DNA from: Bacillota bacterium
Lineage (GTDB): Bacteria > Bacillota > Clostridia > Acetivibrionales > DTU013
Direction of reading: 5' to 3'
DNA: 17,045 nucleotides
Assembly: GCA_023411715.1 (NCBI GenBank)
Contig: JAEYOM010000037.1
Location: 1 to 17,045, forward strand
Numbering within the stretch: the stretch's first letter is position 1; every line of letters starts with the position of its first letter. The notes beneath the pieces were generated by a model. That model had not been told where the DNA came from, did not search any database, and saw only the letters and a program-made list of their open reading frames with translations. Positions 6,745 to 14,253 of this stretch are shown here, piece by piece. The translations under genes and the position numbers were made by a program.

Positions 6745-7314
6745 ATGAACGAACAGTATATGAAATACATACAGTTATTATTGCTGGTAATCATCGTCAC
6801 AGCTGTGATTGCAGGCATTTTTGTATATACGAGGCGCGGCAGGCTGAAAAAAGGAAATGCGCCTGCAAAAACCGTTAAGCCGGTCGATTGCGGCAATATC
6901 AGCATCTTTTTCGATGCGCAGCGCAATGCAGTATTCATTCCATACGTAGCTGACCTGTTCGGAGAGGGGAAGGCAACCTCTGAAGTTACCGTACTGAAAG
7001 CACCCTATAGTTCCGGGCAGCTTGGAGCCCACATACGCAGCGCTTTGGCGTCCTGCCACAATGCAAAGCCCGCCGTTTCGGCGGAACTGATGAGCAGGCT
7101 GGGCTCCCGGGACTGGAAGCAGTATTCGTCGGGTAAACTCAACCTTTCCGTCTATTATAAACAGGGAAGGGGCATTCTTTTCAATACTACGGTCAGGACA
7201 CCCGAAGGAGCGTATGTATTCATTTTAAAAGGGCCGGACGCCTGCCTTCCGGCCGACGCCGACAATGAAAGGATAGGGACGACAGCCCTGACGCTTCTGG
7301 CCAGGTGCCGCTGA
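6745..7314 (+). CDS. Single-pass membrane protein of unknown function
   Basis: 189 residues, ATG with SD AAAGGA six nt upstream. Residues 8-28 (IQLLLLVIIVTAVIAGIFVY) form one membrane segment. The cluster of Arg and Lys that follows (RRGRLKKG) suggests by the positive-inside rule that the ~155-residue C-terminal part faces the cytoplasm. The soluble part looks alpha/beta with segments such as ISIFFDAQRNAVFIPYVADLF, AHIRSALASC and AYVFILKGP. I recognise no family motif. It stands alone between two promoters and precedes pta; the seven Ts just after its stop codon are not preceded by a convincing hairpin, so some read-through into pta is possible. Confidence 0.7.
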   Translation: MNEQYMKYIQLLLLVIIVTAVIAGIFVYTRRGRLKKGNAPAKTVKPVDCGNISIFFDAQRNAVFIPYVADLFGEGKATSEVTVLKAPYSSGQLGAHIRSALASCHNAKPAVSAELMSRLGSRDWKQYSSGKLNLSVYYKQGRGILFNTTVRTPEGAYVFILKGPDACLPADADNERIGTTALTLLARCR

Positions 7315-7346
7315 TCTGAATTTTTTTGTTTCCTTAAATTTGCTTA

Positions 7347-7362
7347 TGTAAACGATTTGTCA
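7347..7362 (+). promoter_or_regulatory. Candidate cre-like (CcpA-type) operator upstream of the pta promoter
   Basis: TGTAAACGATTTGTCA resembles the catabolite response element: the left half TGTAAACG fits well, the right half deviates (the GTCA end is shifted). Its centre is about 51-52 bp before the predicted pta transcription start. In Bacillus subtilis, CcpA activates pta and ackA from cre sites at similar distances, which is why this weak match is noted. It could be chance. Confidence 0.35.
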
Positions 7363-7370
7363 ATCTAATC

Positions 7371-7399
7371 TTGTATACAATAAACGTTTTGTATATAAT
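7371..7399 (+). promoter_or_regulatory. Strong sigma-A promoter of pta-ackA
   Basis: TTGTAT (7371-7376), 17-bp spacer, perfect TATAAT (7394-7399). The -35 region is a perfect 10-bp palindrome TTGTATACAA (7371-7380), and a related TTTGTATATAA covers the -10, so the two promoter boxes lie in near-repeats. A leader of about 118 nt precedes pta. Confidence 0.7.
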
Positions 7400-7524
7400 A
7401 GTGATGCTGGCAAATGCTTGATATAAGCTAATGCTATGACCTGGTTATAATTAAAAAATATTATAAATGTAAAAATGGGGCAAATTAATGATGTCAACCA
7501 TTTATATGTGAAAGGGGTCTAGTC

Positions 7525-8517
7525 ATGAAATTTCTCGAACAAATAAGCGAACGCGCAAAGAAAGACATCAAAACCATCGTATTGCCTGAAAGCTCGGATA
7601 TCAGGACTATCAAGGCAGCTGCCATGGCGCAGGAAAGAGGTATAGCCAAAATAGTGCTTATCGGTAAGGAAAAAGAAATCAAGAAGCTGGCCGGCGACCT
7701 GGACATATCCAAAGCAACCATAGTTGATCCGGAAACTTCGCCGGATTTTGAGAAATATGCAAATGCATTTTATGAGTTGAGAAAAGCAAAGGGAATTACT
7801 CTCGAAAAAGCCCGTGAAACAATGAAAAATGATACTTACTGGGGCGTAATGATGGTAAAGATGGGCGCAGCGGACGGAATGGTTTCCGGTGCGATCCATT
7901 CAACTGCGGACACGCTTAGACCGGCTTTGCAGATATTGAAGACGGCTCCGGGCACTAAGCTTGTATCGTCATTCTTTGTAATGGTAGTTCCGGATTGTGA
8001 ATATGGCAGCAATGGTACTTTTGTATTTTCAGACTGCGGACTTGTAGAGAATCCGACTGCCGACGAATTATCCGAAATAGCGCTGGCGTCCGCAGGATCA
8101 TACAAAAATCTTGTCGGAGGAGATCCAAGGGTAGCAATGCTTTCATATTCCAGCTATGGCAGCGCCAAGAGCGAACTGACTGAAAAGGTTATTGAAGCGA
8201 CCAAACTGGCGAAGGAGAAAAATCCGGGGCTTATACTCGACGGAGAACTTCAGGCGGATGCGGCTATTGTTCCGTCAGTAGGCAAATCAAAAGCTCCGGG
8301 CAGCAATGTCGCCGGTACTGCAAATGTGCTTGTATTCCCGGATCTGAATTGCGGAAATATTTCGTACAAGCTGGTTCAGAGGCTTGCAAAGGCAGAGGCT
8401 TACGGGCCTGTTACACAGGGTATCGCAAAACCTGTCAACGACCTGTCCAGAGGCTGCAGCGCCGAAGATATAGCTGGAGTTATAGCGATAACGGCAGTCC
8501 AGGCTCAGATGGCATAA
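7525..8517 (+). CDS. pta: Phosphate acetyltransferase
   Basis: 330 residues, the usual length of the short clostridial form without the N-terminal DRTGG-type extension. It interconverts acetyl-CoA plus phosphate with acetyl phosphate plus CoA in the cytoplasm. Visible family landmarks: IVLPESSDIRTIKAA near the start, ADGMVSGAIHSTADTLRPAL, FVMVVPDCEYGSNGTFVFSD, NPTADELSEIA, SYSSYGSAKS, LDGELQADAAIVP and the C-terminal GNISYKLVQRLAKAEAYGP with PVNDLSRGCS. ATG at 7525 has the SD AAAGGGG seven nt upstream. ackA follows after 57 bp without a terminator, so the two form the acetate-producing operon that yields ATP during fermentation. The promoter at 7371 is strong and a cre-like site lies before it. 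Confidence 0.98.
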   Translation: MKFLEQISERAKKDIKTIVLPESSDIRTIKAAAMAQERGIAKIVLIGKEKEIKKLAGDLDISKATIVDPETSPDFEKYANAFYELRKAKGITLEKARETMKNDTYWGVMMVKMGAADGMVSGAIHSTADTLRPALQILKTAPGTKLVSSFFVMVVPDCEYGSNGTFVFSDCGLVENPTADELSEIALASAGSYKNLVGGDPRVAMLSYSSYGSAKSELTEKVIEATKLAKEKNPGLILDGELQADAAIVPSVGKSKAPGSNVAGTANVLVFPDLNCGNISYKLVQRLAKAEAYGPVTQGIAKPVNDLSRGCSAEDIAGVIAITAVQAQMA

Positions 8518-8574
8518 GCCGGCTGATTAAAATATCGGATTCATAAAAACAAACGATAGATTGGAGTTAGTAGA

Positions 8575-9771
8575 ATGAAAATACTGGTTATTAATGCCGG
8601 CAGTTCATCACTGAAGTTTCAGCTTCTTAATATGGAAGACAAAAGTATTTTGGTAAAGGGTATCTGTGACAGAATAGGCATCGATAATTCCGTAATGGAA
8701 TACCAGGTTCCGGGAAAAGACAAGGTAGTTATGCGCAAGGAAATGAAAAAGCACAAGGATGCGATCGCTTTTGTGCTGCAGGCCTTGGTCGACAAGGAAA
8801 TCGGCGTTATCAAATCTACTTCCGAGATCTCGGGCGTAGGCCACAGAGTTCTGCATGGAGGCGAGAAATTCCACGATCCGGCGTTGATCAACGATAAAGT
8901 TATGGATGCTATAAGGGAATGCATCCCTCTCGGACCTCTGCATAATCCGGCCAATATTATGGGTATCGAGGGCTGTGTGGCTGAGATGCCTGATACCCCG
9001 ATGGTTGCGGTGTTTGATACGGGATTTCACCAGACGATGCCCAAGCATGCCTATATTTATGCAATACCATATGATATGTATGAAAAGTATTCAATAAGAA
9101 AATACGGATTCCATGGGACATCGCATAAATATGTAACACAAAGGGCGGCTGAGTTACTCGGCAAACCCATTGAAGAGCTTAAGCTGATATGCTGCCATCT
9201 AGGCAATGGCGCAAGTATTAGTGCGGTAAAGTATGGGAAATGCGTAGATACGACAATGGGGCTGACTCCGCTCGATGGGCTGGAAATGGGCACCAGATGC
9301 GGCACGCTCGATCCCGCGGCAGTTACATTCATAATGCAAAAGGAAAATATGTCCGCTGCTGAAATGGATACCTATCTTAATAAAAAGTCGGGTCTTCTCG
9401 GAGTGTCAGGCGTCAGCAGCGATATGAGGGATCTGCAGGCCGCCGCGGCAAACGGCGACAAGAGAGCAAGACTTGCTATCGATATATTCTGTTACAGGGT
9501 TAAAACCTACATCGGTTCATATATTGCAGCGATGAATGGCGCAGACGCGATCTTGTTCACAGGAGGAATCGGCGAAAACGACAGCAGGATCAGAGAACTG
9601 TCTCTGGACCAGATGGATGCGCTTGGGATCATAATCGATAAGGAAAAGAACGCGATAAGGGGTAAAGAAATCGATATAACAGGTTCGGGTGCATCTGTAA
9701 AAACTCTCATTATACCTACCAACGAAGAACTTGCTATAGCGAATGAGACAATGAAGCTGATATCGAAATAG
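8575..9771 (+). CDS. ackA: Acetate kinase
   Basis: 398 residues, full length. It transfers the phosphoryl group of acetyl phosphate to ADP, giving acetate and ATP. It belongs to the ASKHA fold: VINAGSSSLKFQL (residues 5-17) is the N-terminal phosphate-binding signature, followed by GHRVLHGGEKFHDP (active-site Arg), FDTGFHQTMP, the second signature RKYGFHGTSHKYV, CHLGNGASISAV and LFTGGIGEND near the C-terminus. SD GGAG at 8563-8566, eight nt before ATG. It is the second gene of the pta operon. No clear hairpin terminator follows in 9772-9849, so transcription may continue into yceD-rpmF, which also has its own promoter. Confidence 0.98.
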   Translation: MKILVINAGSSSLKFQLLNMEDKSILVKGICDRIGIDNSVMEYQVPGKDKVVMRKEMKKHKDAIAFVLQALVDKEIGVIKSTSEISGVGHRVLHGGEKFHDPALINDKVMDAIRECIPLGPLHNPANIMGIEGCVAEMPDTPMVAVFDTGFHQTMPKHAYIYAIPYDMYEKYSIRKYGFHGTSHKYVTQRAAELLGKPIEELKLICCHLGNGASISAVKYGKCVDTTMGLTPLDGLEMGTRCGTLDPAAVTFIMQKENMSAAEMDTYLNKKSGLLGVSGVSSDMRDLQAAAANGDKRARLAIDIFCYRVKTYIGSYIAAMNGADAILFTGGIGENDSRIRELSLDQMDALGIIIDKEKNAIRGKEIDITGSGASVKTLIIPTNEELAIANETMKLISK

Positions 9772-9849
9772 AAGTCAGATTCACAAATGAATTCATGATG
9801 GCTTTTGCAGAATACCGGAACGGAGGAAAAACGGAGAAATAAATTGCCT

Positions 9850-9878
9850 TGACATTACTGGCATTAGTTAGTATAATA
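9850..9878 (+). promoter_or_regulatory. Perfect-consensus sigma-A promoter of yceD-rpmF
   Basis: TTGACA (9850-9855), 17-bp spacer, TATAAT (9873-9878): both boxes and the spacing are ideal. The expected start near 9885 leaves a leader of only about 25 nt, in line with high constitutive expression of a ribosomal protein operon. Confidence 0.85.
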
Positions 9879-9909
9879 TCTTTTGTCGCGTATTTAAGGG
9901 GTATTGTCT

Positions 9910-10407
9910 ATGAAGGTTGATATATCAGATATTTTAAGGATTGATGGCACTTCGTTGAAGCTGGAATTTCATGAAGAGCCGCCTGAAAGGAAACCGGCTG
10001 AAGGGTTTGAATTGACCGGGGACCTGGAATTTGCCGGTACATTGACCAACACCGACGGTATCCTGCATCTGGACGGCCGCCTGAAAGCGAACTACAGCAG
10101 TGCATGCTACCGCTGTCTCAGTACAGTGAGCAAAACTCTGGACCTGAAGATAAGGGAAGACTTTATCAGCAGCGCGGATGTAGGCCAGTCGGATATGTAT
10201 CCCTTTGAAGGAAAAGTACTTGACATAAGTAAAGCGCTAAATGATAATATTATTCTGTACCTTCCGATGAAGCAATTGTGTTCTGAAAAATGCAGGGGCT
10301 TATGCAGCAAGTGCGGCGCCAACCTTAACGAAGTGCAATGTGGATGCGTCGGTGATGACATTGACCCACGGATGGAAGGTCTGAACAAATTTTTTGAGCA
10401 ATATTGA
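9910..10407 (+). CDS. yceD: YceD family (DUF177) protein, large-subunit rRNA accumulation
   Basis: 165 residues from ATG at 9910; AAGGGG lies eight nt upstream. The frame also opens at TTG 9904, but that would put the SD almost on the start. DUF177 proteins are usually encoded just before rpmF and are linked to 23S rRNA accumulation and 50S assembly. The family core is visible: a beta-rich N-terminus, CYRCLS (Cys66, Cys69), the strand LKIREDFI, and DISKALNDNIILYLPMKQLCSEKCRGLCSKCGANLN. The Cys set (66, 69, 124, 128, 132, 135, 144, 146) suggests one or two zinc sites, as is common in the Gram-positive versions. rpmF begins 30 bp downstream, so the two genes share the promoter at 9850 and the terminator at 10664. 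Confidence 0.92.
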   Translation: MKVDISDILRIDGTSLKLEFHEEPPERKPAEGFELTGDLEFAGTLTNTDGILHLDGRLKANYSSACYRCLSTVSKTLDLKIREDFISSADVGQSDMYPFEGKVLDISKALNDNIILYLPMKQLCSEKCRGLCSKCGANLNEVQCGCVGDDIDPRMEGLNKFFEQY

Positions 10408-10437
10408 TATACGCTTTTTATCAGGGAGGTGTAGATA

Positions 10438-10623
10438 ATGGCAAACCCGAAACGAAAATGGTCCAAAGCCAGGACAGGTAAAAGAAGATCACAGTGGAAG
10501 CTGACGCAGCCGGGTCTTGTAAGCTGCCCGCAGTGTCATACGCTGAAAGCTCCTCATGTTGTTTGCAAAGAATGCGGATACTATGACGGCAAGGAAGTTA
10601 TAAAGGAAGCTGAAGCAAAGTAA
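10438..10623 (+). CDS. rpmF: 50S ribosomal protein bL32
   Basis: 61 residues, normal length. The basic N-terminus MANPKRKWSKARTGKRRSQW is typical of bL32. Four cysteines (CPQC at 30-33, CKEC at 43-46) form the zinc ribbon, so this is the zinc-binding (C+) version. SD GGGAGGT is seven nt before ATG. Located directly after yceD, the family's standard position; a strong terminator follows. Confidence 0.98.
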   Translation: MANPKRKWSKARTGKRRSQWKLTQPGLVSCPQCHTLKAPHVVCKECGYYDGKEVIKEAEAK

Positions 10624-10663
10624 TCCAACGCTATATAGACTCGAATACTGTATAGACTAAAAG

Positions 10664-10689
10664 AGGCTGTCTGCCAAGACGGCCTTTTT
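10664..10689 (+). terminator. Rho-independent terminator of yceD-rpmF
   Basis: Nine-bp stem AGGCTGTCT/AGACGGCCT (one G-U pair), 4-nt loop GCCA, then TTTTT. About 40 nt after the rpmF stop. Confidence 0.92.
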
Positions 10690-10737
10690 GTGTATCGGTT
10701 ATTTCGGGAATAATAACTGGCGAGAGGTTATGGACAG

Positions 10738-12078
10738 ATGAAAAAGAAACCTATCATTATAAAAAGCATTGATCCGGGCAGCGCCGCTATGGAGGCAGGT
10801 ATCGAACCCGGTGATTTTCTGCTGTCGGTAAACGGACAGGCTATAACCGATATTTTCGATTACCGTTTTCTGACAACGGACAGCCAACTGCTTGTCGAAG
10901 TTGAAAAAAGGAACGGTGAATGCTGGGAAATCGAGATTGAAAAGGATGAATATGAAGACCTCGGGCTCGATTTCGAAGATCCGTTGATATCGGAAGCCAA
11001 AAGCTGTACAAACAAGTGTGTATTCTGTTTCATCGACCAGCTGCCGAAGGGGATGCGCCAGACCGTTTATTTCAAGGACGATGACTCAAGGCTTTCCTTT
11101 TTATCCGGGAATTACATCACGCTGACAAATATGAAAAGGCAGGATCTCGAACGCATAATCCGCTACAAGATGACGCCGGTCAATGTTTCCGTACATACTA
11201 CAAATCCTGAATTAAGGAAAACGATGTTAGGCAACCGATTTGCAGGGGATGTCCTGGACAAGATAAAAATTCTCACGGAGGGCGGTATCGCAGTCAATGC
11301 CCAGATTGTGCTGTGCAAGGGCCTTAATGACGGGAAGGAGCTCGACAGGACGTTAAGGGAGCTTTCGGAACTGTATCCGGGCGTAGCCAGCATTTCCGTA
11401 GTGCCTGTTGGACTCACGCGCTGGCGTGAAGGACTTTATCCTCTCGAACCTTTTACCGGGGAGGATTCAGCCGCTGTATTGGAACAGGTCGAAGGTTGGC
11501 AGCATAAGCTTCTGGATAAGTGCGGCACGAGGCTCGTTTACCTGGCAGACGAATTTTATATCAAGGCGGGCTCGGAACTGCCCTCATATGAAACATATGA
11601 GGACTTTCCGCAGATAGAGAACGGCGTAGGCCTGATGACGCTTTTGATCTATGAGTTCAACGAATATTTGAGGAGGCACGCAAAAAAGCTCGACAACTAC
11701 CGGGCAAAGACCGGCGGCAACAGAACGGTCAGTATTGCGACGGGGAAATGCGCTTACTCTCATATAAAACAATTGGCACAAACGCTGGAAAAAAGATATA
11801 ATGGTTTAAAGATCCGTGTTTATCCTATAGAGAACAGATTTTTTGGGGAAAATGTTACTGTTACAGGGCTTCTGACAGGAGGCGACATCGCTTCGCAGCT
11901 TGCGGGGAAGGAGCTCGGAAGCGAACTGCTGCTGTCAAGGAGCATGTTCAAATCGGGCGAGGAGCTGTTTCTTGACGATGTTACGCTCGATGAACTGCGC
12001 GGCAGGCTTGGAACGGAAATCACCGTAACGGAAAATGAGGGCGGGGATCTCATCGAAAAGATCTTTGGCATAAAATGA
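10738..12078 (+). CDS. PDZ-radical SAM-DUF512 protein
   Basis: 446 residues, ATG with SD GAGAGG ten nt upstream. Parts: N-terminal PDZ-like segment (residues 6-60, IKSIDPGSAAMEAGIEPGDFLLSVNGQ); radical SAM centre with Cys90, Cys94, Cys97 (CTNKCVFC) that would hold a [4Fe-4S] cluster and S-adenosylmethionine; and the C-terminal DUF512 region (GNRTVSIATGKCAYSHI ... VTGLLTGGDI). The family is widespread in Clostridia and commonly located beside der, as here. The substrate is not established to my knowledge; the location hints at ribosome or RNA modification, which is inference. It comes 48 bp after the rpmF terminator; a weak promoter (TTGTGT, 17 bp, TAATAA, 10688-10716) may drive it and the der-plsY-gpsA genes that follow. 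Confidence 0.9.
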   Translation: MKKKPIIIKSIDPGSAAMEAGIEPGDFLLSVNGQAITDIFDYRFLTTDSQLLVEVEKRNGECWEIEIEKDEYEDLGLDFEDPLISEAKSCTNKCVFCFIDQLPKGMRQTVYFKDDDSRLSFLSGNYITLTNMKRQDLERIIRYKMTPVNVSVHTTNPELRKTMLGNRFAGDVLDKIKILTEGGIAVNAQIVLCKGLNDGKELDRTLRELSELYPGVASISVVPVGLTRWREGLYPLEPFTGEDSAAVLEQVEGWQHKLLDKCGTRLVYLADEFYIKAGSELPSYETYEDFPQIENGVGLMTLLIYEFNEYLRRHAKKLDNYRAKTGGNRTVSIATGKCAYSHIKQLAQTLEKRYNGLKIRVYPIENRFFGENVTVTGLLTGGDIASQLAGKELGSELLLSRSMFKSGEELFLDDVTLDELRGRLGTEITVTENEGGDLIEKIFGIK

Positions 12079-12081
12079 GTG

Positions 12082-12115
12082 ATAACACACAGCCTTGAAG
12101 TTTGCTGTGTGTTAT
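12082..12115 (+). other. Perfect 12-bp inverted repeat between the DUF512 gene and der
   Basis: ATAACACACAGC (12082-12093) and GCTGTGTGTTAT (12104-12115) are exact reverse complements around a 10-nt loop. It starts 3 nt after the DUF512 stop codon and ends about 40 nt before der. The following GGCAAAAACATACTT is A-rich without a U-tract, so it is not a standard terminator on either strand. It might be an RNA-stabilising or processing stem, or a dyad protein site. Confidence 0.8.
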
Positions 12116-12155
12116 GGCAAAAACATACTTGCACAATATATGAGAGGTGAATGGG

Positions 12156-13481
12156 TTGGCAAAACCGGTAGTAGCCGTAGTGGGCAGGCCTAACGTAGGC
12201 AAGTCCACCTTTTTCAACTACCTTTGCGGCAGGCGAATATCCATAGTGGAAGATACGCCGGGAGTAACGCGCGACAGGATATATGCCGAGGCCGAATGGA
12301 GAAACAGGAAGTTTACATTGATAGATACGGGCGGCATCGAGCCCTATGCTGAGGACAAAATACTGCAGCAGATGCGCAGGCAGGCAGAGGTTGCGGTGGA
12401 CATGGCAGACGTGATAGTTTTCATGGTCGATGCAAAGGGCGGTATGACTGCGTCTGACAAGGAGATAGCCGTTATGCTCCGCAAATCGCAGAAGCCTGTG
12501 ATAATCGTCGCGAACAAGGTCGACACGGTAGGCGAACCGCCTGCCGAGATGTACGAGTTCTACAACCTGGCGATGGGGGATGTTATGCCTGTTTCGTCAC
12601 TGCACGGCCTTGGAATGGGTGATCTGCTCGATGAGATATTCAAATATTTCCCCGAAAACTCTGCGGACGATTATGATGAAGATGTCATCAAGGTTGCGGT
12701 CATCGGAAAACCGAATTCGGGCAAATCTTCGCTCATAAACCGTGTGGTCGGGGAGGAACGCGTCATAGTCAGCGATATCCCGGGTACTACGAGAGACGCG
12801 ATCGATACGTACATAGAGCTCGGAGAAGATAAATTCGTATTTATCGATACAGCAGGCATCCGCAGGCAGAGCAGGATCACCGAGAACATAGAGAAATACA
12901 GCGCGCTGCGTTCCTGGGCCGCCATAGAAAGAGCCGATGTATGCGTAATAATGATCGACGCGCAGGACGGCGTTACGGAGCAGGATACGAAGATCGCAGG
13001 CTACGCTCATGAACAGGGTAAAGCATCGGTCGTTGTCGTTAACAAATGGGACCTGGTAGAAAAGGAAACGGGAACGCTTGAAGAATACAGGAAGACCGTC
13101 ATCGAAAAGCTGGGCTTCATGCAGTATGCCCCGGTTTTGTTCATCTCTGTCAAAACAGGCCAGCGAGTCCAGAAACTGCTCGAGCTTGTGAAATTCGTCA
13201 ACGAGCAGGCTTCCCTGCGTATCACAACCGGTATGCTGAACGATCTGTTAAACGAAGCGACAGCAATGGTACAGCCTCCGTCGGACAAAGGGAAGAGACT
13301 CAAGATCTATTATGGAACTCAATCTGCCGTTAAACCGCCGACATTCATAATTTTTGTGAATGATCTGGAGCTATTTCACTATTCATACGAACGTTATATC
13401 GAAAACCAGCTTCGCAGGAGCTATGGTTTCGAGGGAACGCCCATTCGCATAATTCACCGTGAACGGGATCGTGAACCATAG
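12156..13481 (+). CDS. der: Ribosome-assembly GTPase Der (EngA)
   Basis: 441 residues from TTG at 12156 (SD AGAGGTG, 6-nt spacing), giving the usual N-terminus MAKPVVAVVGRPNVGKS. A GTG at 12147 is in frame but overlaps the SD. Der has two GTPase domains in tandem. First: GRPNVGKS (10-17), PGVTRD, DTGG (57-60), NKVD (120-123). Second: GKPNSGKS (184-191), PGTTRDAIDT, DTAGIRR (231-237), NKWD (296-299). A KH-like C-terminal domain (about 350-441) contains the QPPSDKGKRLKIYYGTQ segment. It acts in late 50S subunit maturation and is essential in bacteria studied. Located between the DUF512 gene and plsY, the common clostridial order. The first P-loop has Phe-Phe where Leu-Phe is more usual, which is unimportant. 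Confidence 0.97.
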   Translation: MAKPVVAVVGRPNVGKSTFFNYLCGRRISIVEDTPGVTRDRIYAEAEWRNRKFTLIDTGGIEPYAEDKILQQMRRQAEVAVDMADVIVFMVDAKGGMTASDKEIAVMLRKSQKPVIIVANKVDTVGEPPAEMYEFYNLAMGDVMPVSSLHGLGMGDLLDEIFKYFPENSADDYDEDVIKVAVIGKPNSGKSSLINRVVGEERVIVSDIPGTTRDAIDTYIELGEDKFVFIDTAGIRRQSRITENIEKYSALRSWAAIERADVCVIMIDAQDGVTEQDTKIAGYAHEQGKASVVVVNKWDLVEKETGTLEEYRKTVIEKLGFMQYAPVLFISVKTGQRVQKLLELVKFVNEQASLRITTGMLNDLLNEATAMVQPPSDKGKRLKIYYGTQSAVKPPTFIIFVNDLELFHYSYERYIENQLRRSYGFEGTPIRIIHRERDREP

Positions 13482-13573
13482 AATTATCAGCAGTAATGCG
13501 ATAGTGTAAAGTGCGTATGGAAAACGCCTCAAAGCACTATCAAGGGGAAATTGCAAGCTTGGGGGAAAAGATT

Positions 13574-14176
13574 ATGTATCTTTTGATTTTGGCAGCGGCA
13601 GTGGGATATTTGCTCGGCAGCCTGAACAGTGCTCTTATCGTAGGCAAGTTTTATGGCGTTGATATCAGGCAGAGCGGCAGCGGAAACGCAGGTATGACCA
13701 ACACAATGAGAATACTGGGCAAGAAAGCGGCCTTGTTTGTATTGCTCGGAGATGTCGCAAAGGGTTTGCTTGCTTATGCGGCGGGATATTTTATCTGTGG
13801 AGGGCAGCTCGGTGGGATGTTTGCCGGCACAGCAGCCATAATAGGCCACATATGGCCGGTTTATTTCGGTTTCAAGGGCGGCAAGGGTGTACTTACAACG
13901 CTTGCGGTACTGTTTATGCTGGATTGGCGGGCTGCGCTGGGGCTGCTCGGCGTTTTTATTGTCATACTTCTGCTGACGAGGTATGTTTCGCTGGGGTCCA
14001 TCATAGGAGCATTTCTGTTTCCATTCGTCGAGATACTGTTAGGCAGGAACACCGAGACCATAGTATTTTCAGCCATAATAGCGGTGCTGATCATAGTGAT
14101 GCACCGCGCAAATGTAAAACGCCTTCTCAGCGGGACAGAATCAAAGTTCTCCTTCAGCAAAAAGCAGGAAGGCTGA
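13574..14176 (+). CDS. plsY: Glycerol-3-phosphate acyltransferase PlsY
   Basis: 200 residues from ATG at 13574, the family's normal length. The frame is open 21 codons further (to 13511), but a purine-rich SD (GGGGGA, 13561-13566) fits the ATG at 13574 and no good SD precedes earlier ATGs. PlsY is an integral membrane enzyme that moves an acyl group from acyl phosphate to glycerol-3-phosphate, the first acylation of phospholipid synthesis. Motifs: SGSGNAGMTN (34-43), the phosphate-binding loop; GHIWPVYFGFKGGKGV (91-106), the second conserved loop. Five hydrophobic spans are visible. It lies 92 bp after der and 77 bp before gpsA, whose product supplies its glycerol-3-phosphate substrate. Confidence 0.97.
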   Translation: MYLLILAAAVGYLLGSLNSALIVGKFYGVDIRQSGSGNAGMTNTMRILGKKAALFVLLGDVAKGLLAYAAGYFICGGQLGGMFAGTAAIIGHIWPVYFGFKGGKGVLTTLAVLFMLDWRAALGLLGVFIVILLLTRYVSLGSIIGAFLFPFVEILLGRNTETIVFSAIIAVLIIVMHRANVKRLLSGTESKFSFSKKQEG

Positions 14177-14198
14177 TAATGCTAAGTGTTTTATAAAT

Positions 14199-14232
14199 AA
14201 GCCAAATGACAAAGGCTTGACCGAAGCCAAAT
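14199..14232 (+). repeat. Direct repeat with internal complement in the gpsA leader
   Basis: AAGCCAAAT occurs twice (14199-14207 and 14224-14232) with GGCTT (14214-14218) between. GGCTT can pair with either AAGCC, so two mutually exclusive 5-bp stems are possible just before the gpsA SD (CCGGAGGA). The stems are short and may be meaningless. Confidence 0.4.
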
Positions 14233-14253
14233 AAAACCGGAGGATTGAAAGAT

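Noticed and set aside
7315..7330. Run of seven Ts just after the membrane protein gene as a terminator
   Set aside because: No convincing GC-rich stem precedes it.
9850..9930. Short frame from TTG at 9850 after a purine-rich stretch (CGGAGG and CGGAG, about 9822-9836)
   Set aside because: The TTG is the first half of a perfect -35 box, and the frame overlaps the yceD start; the promoter explains the sequence better.
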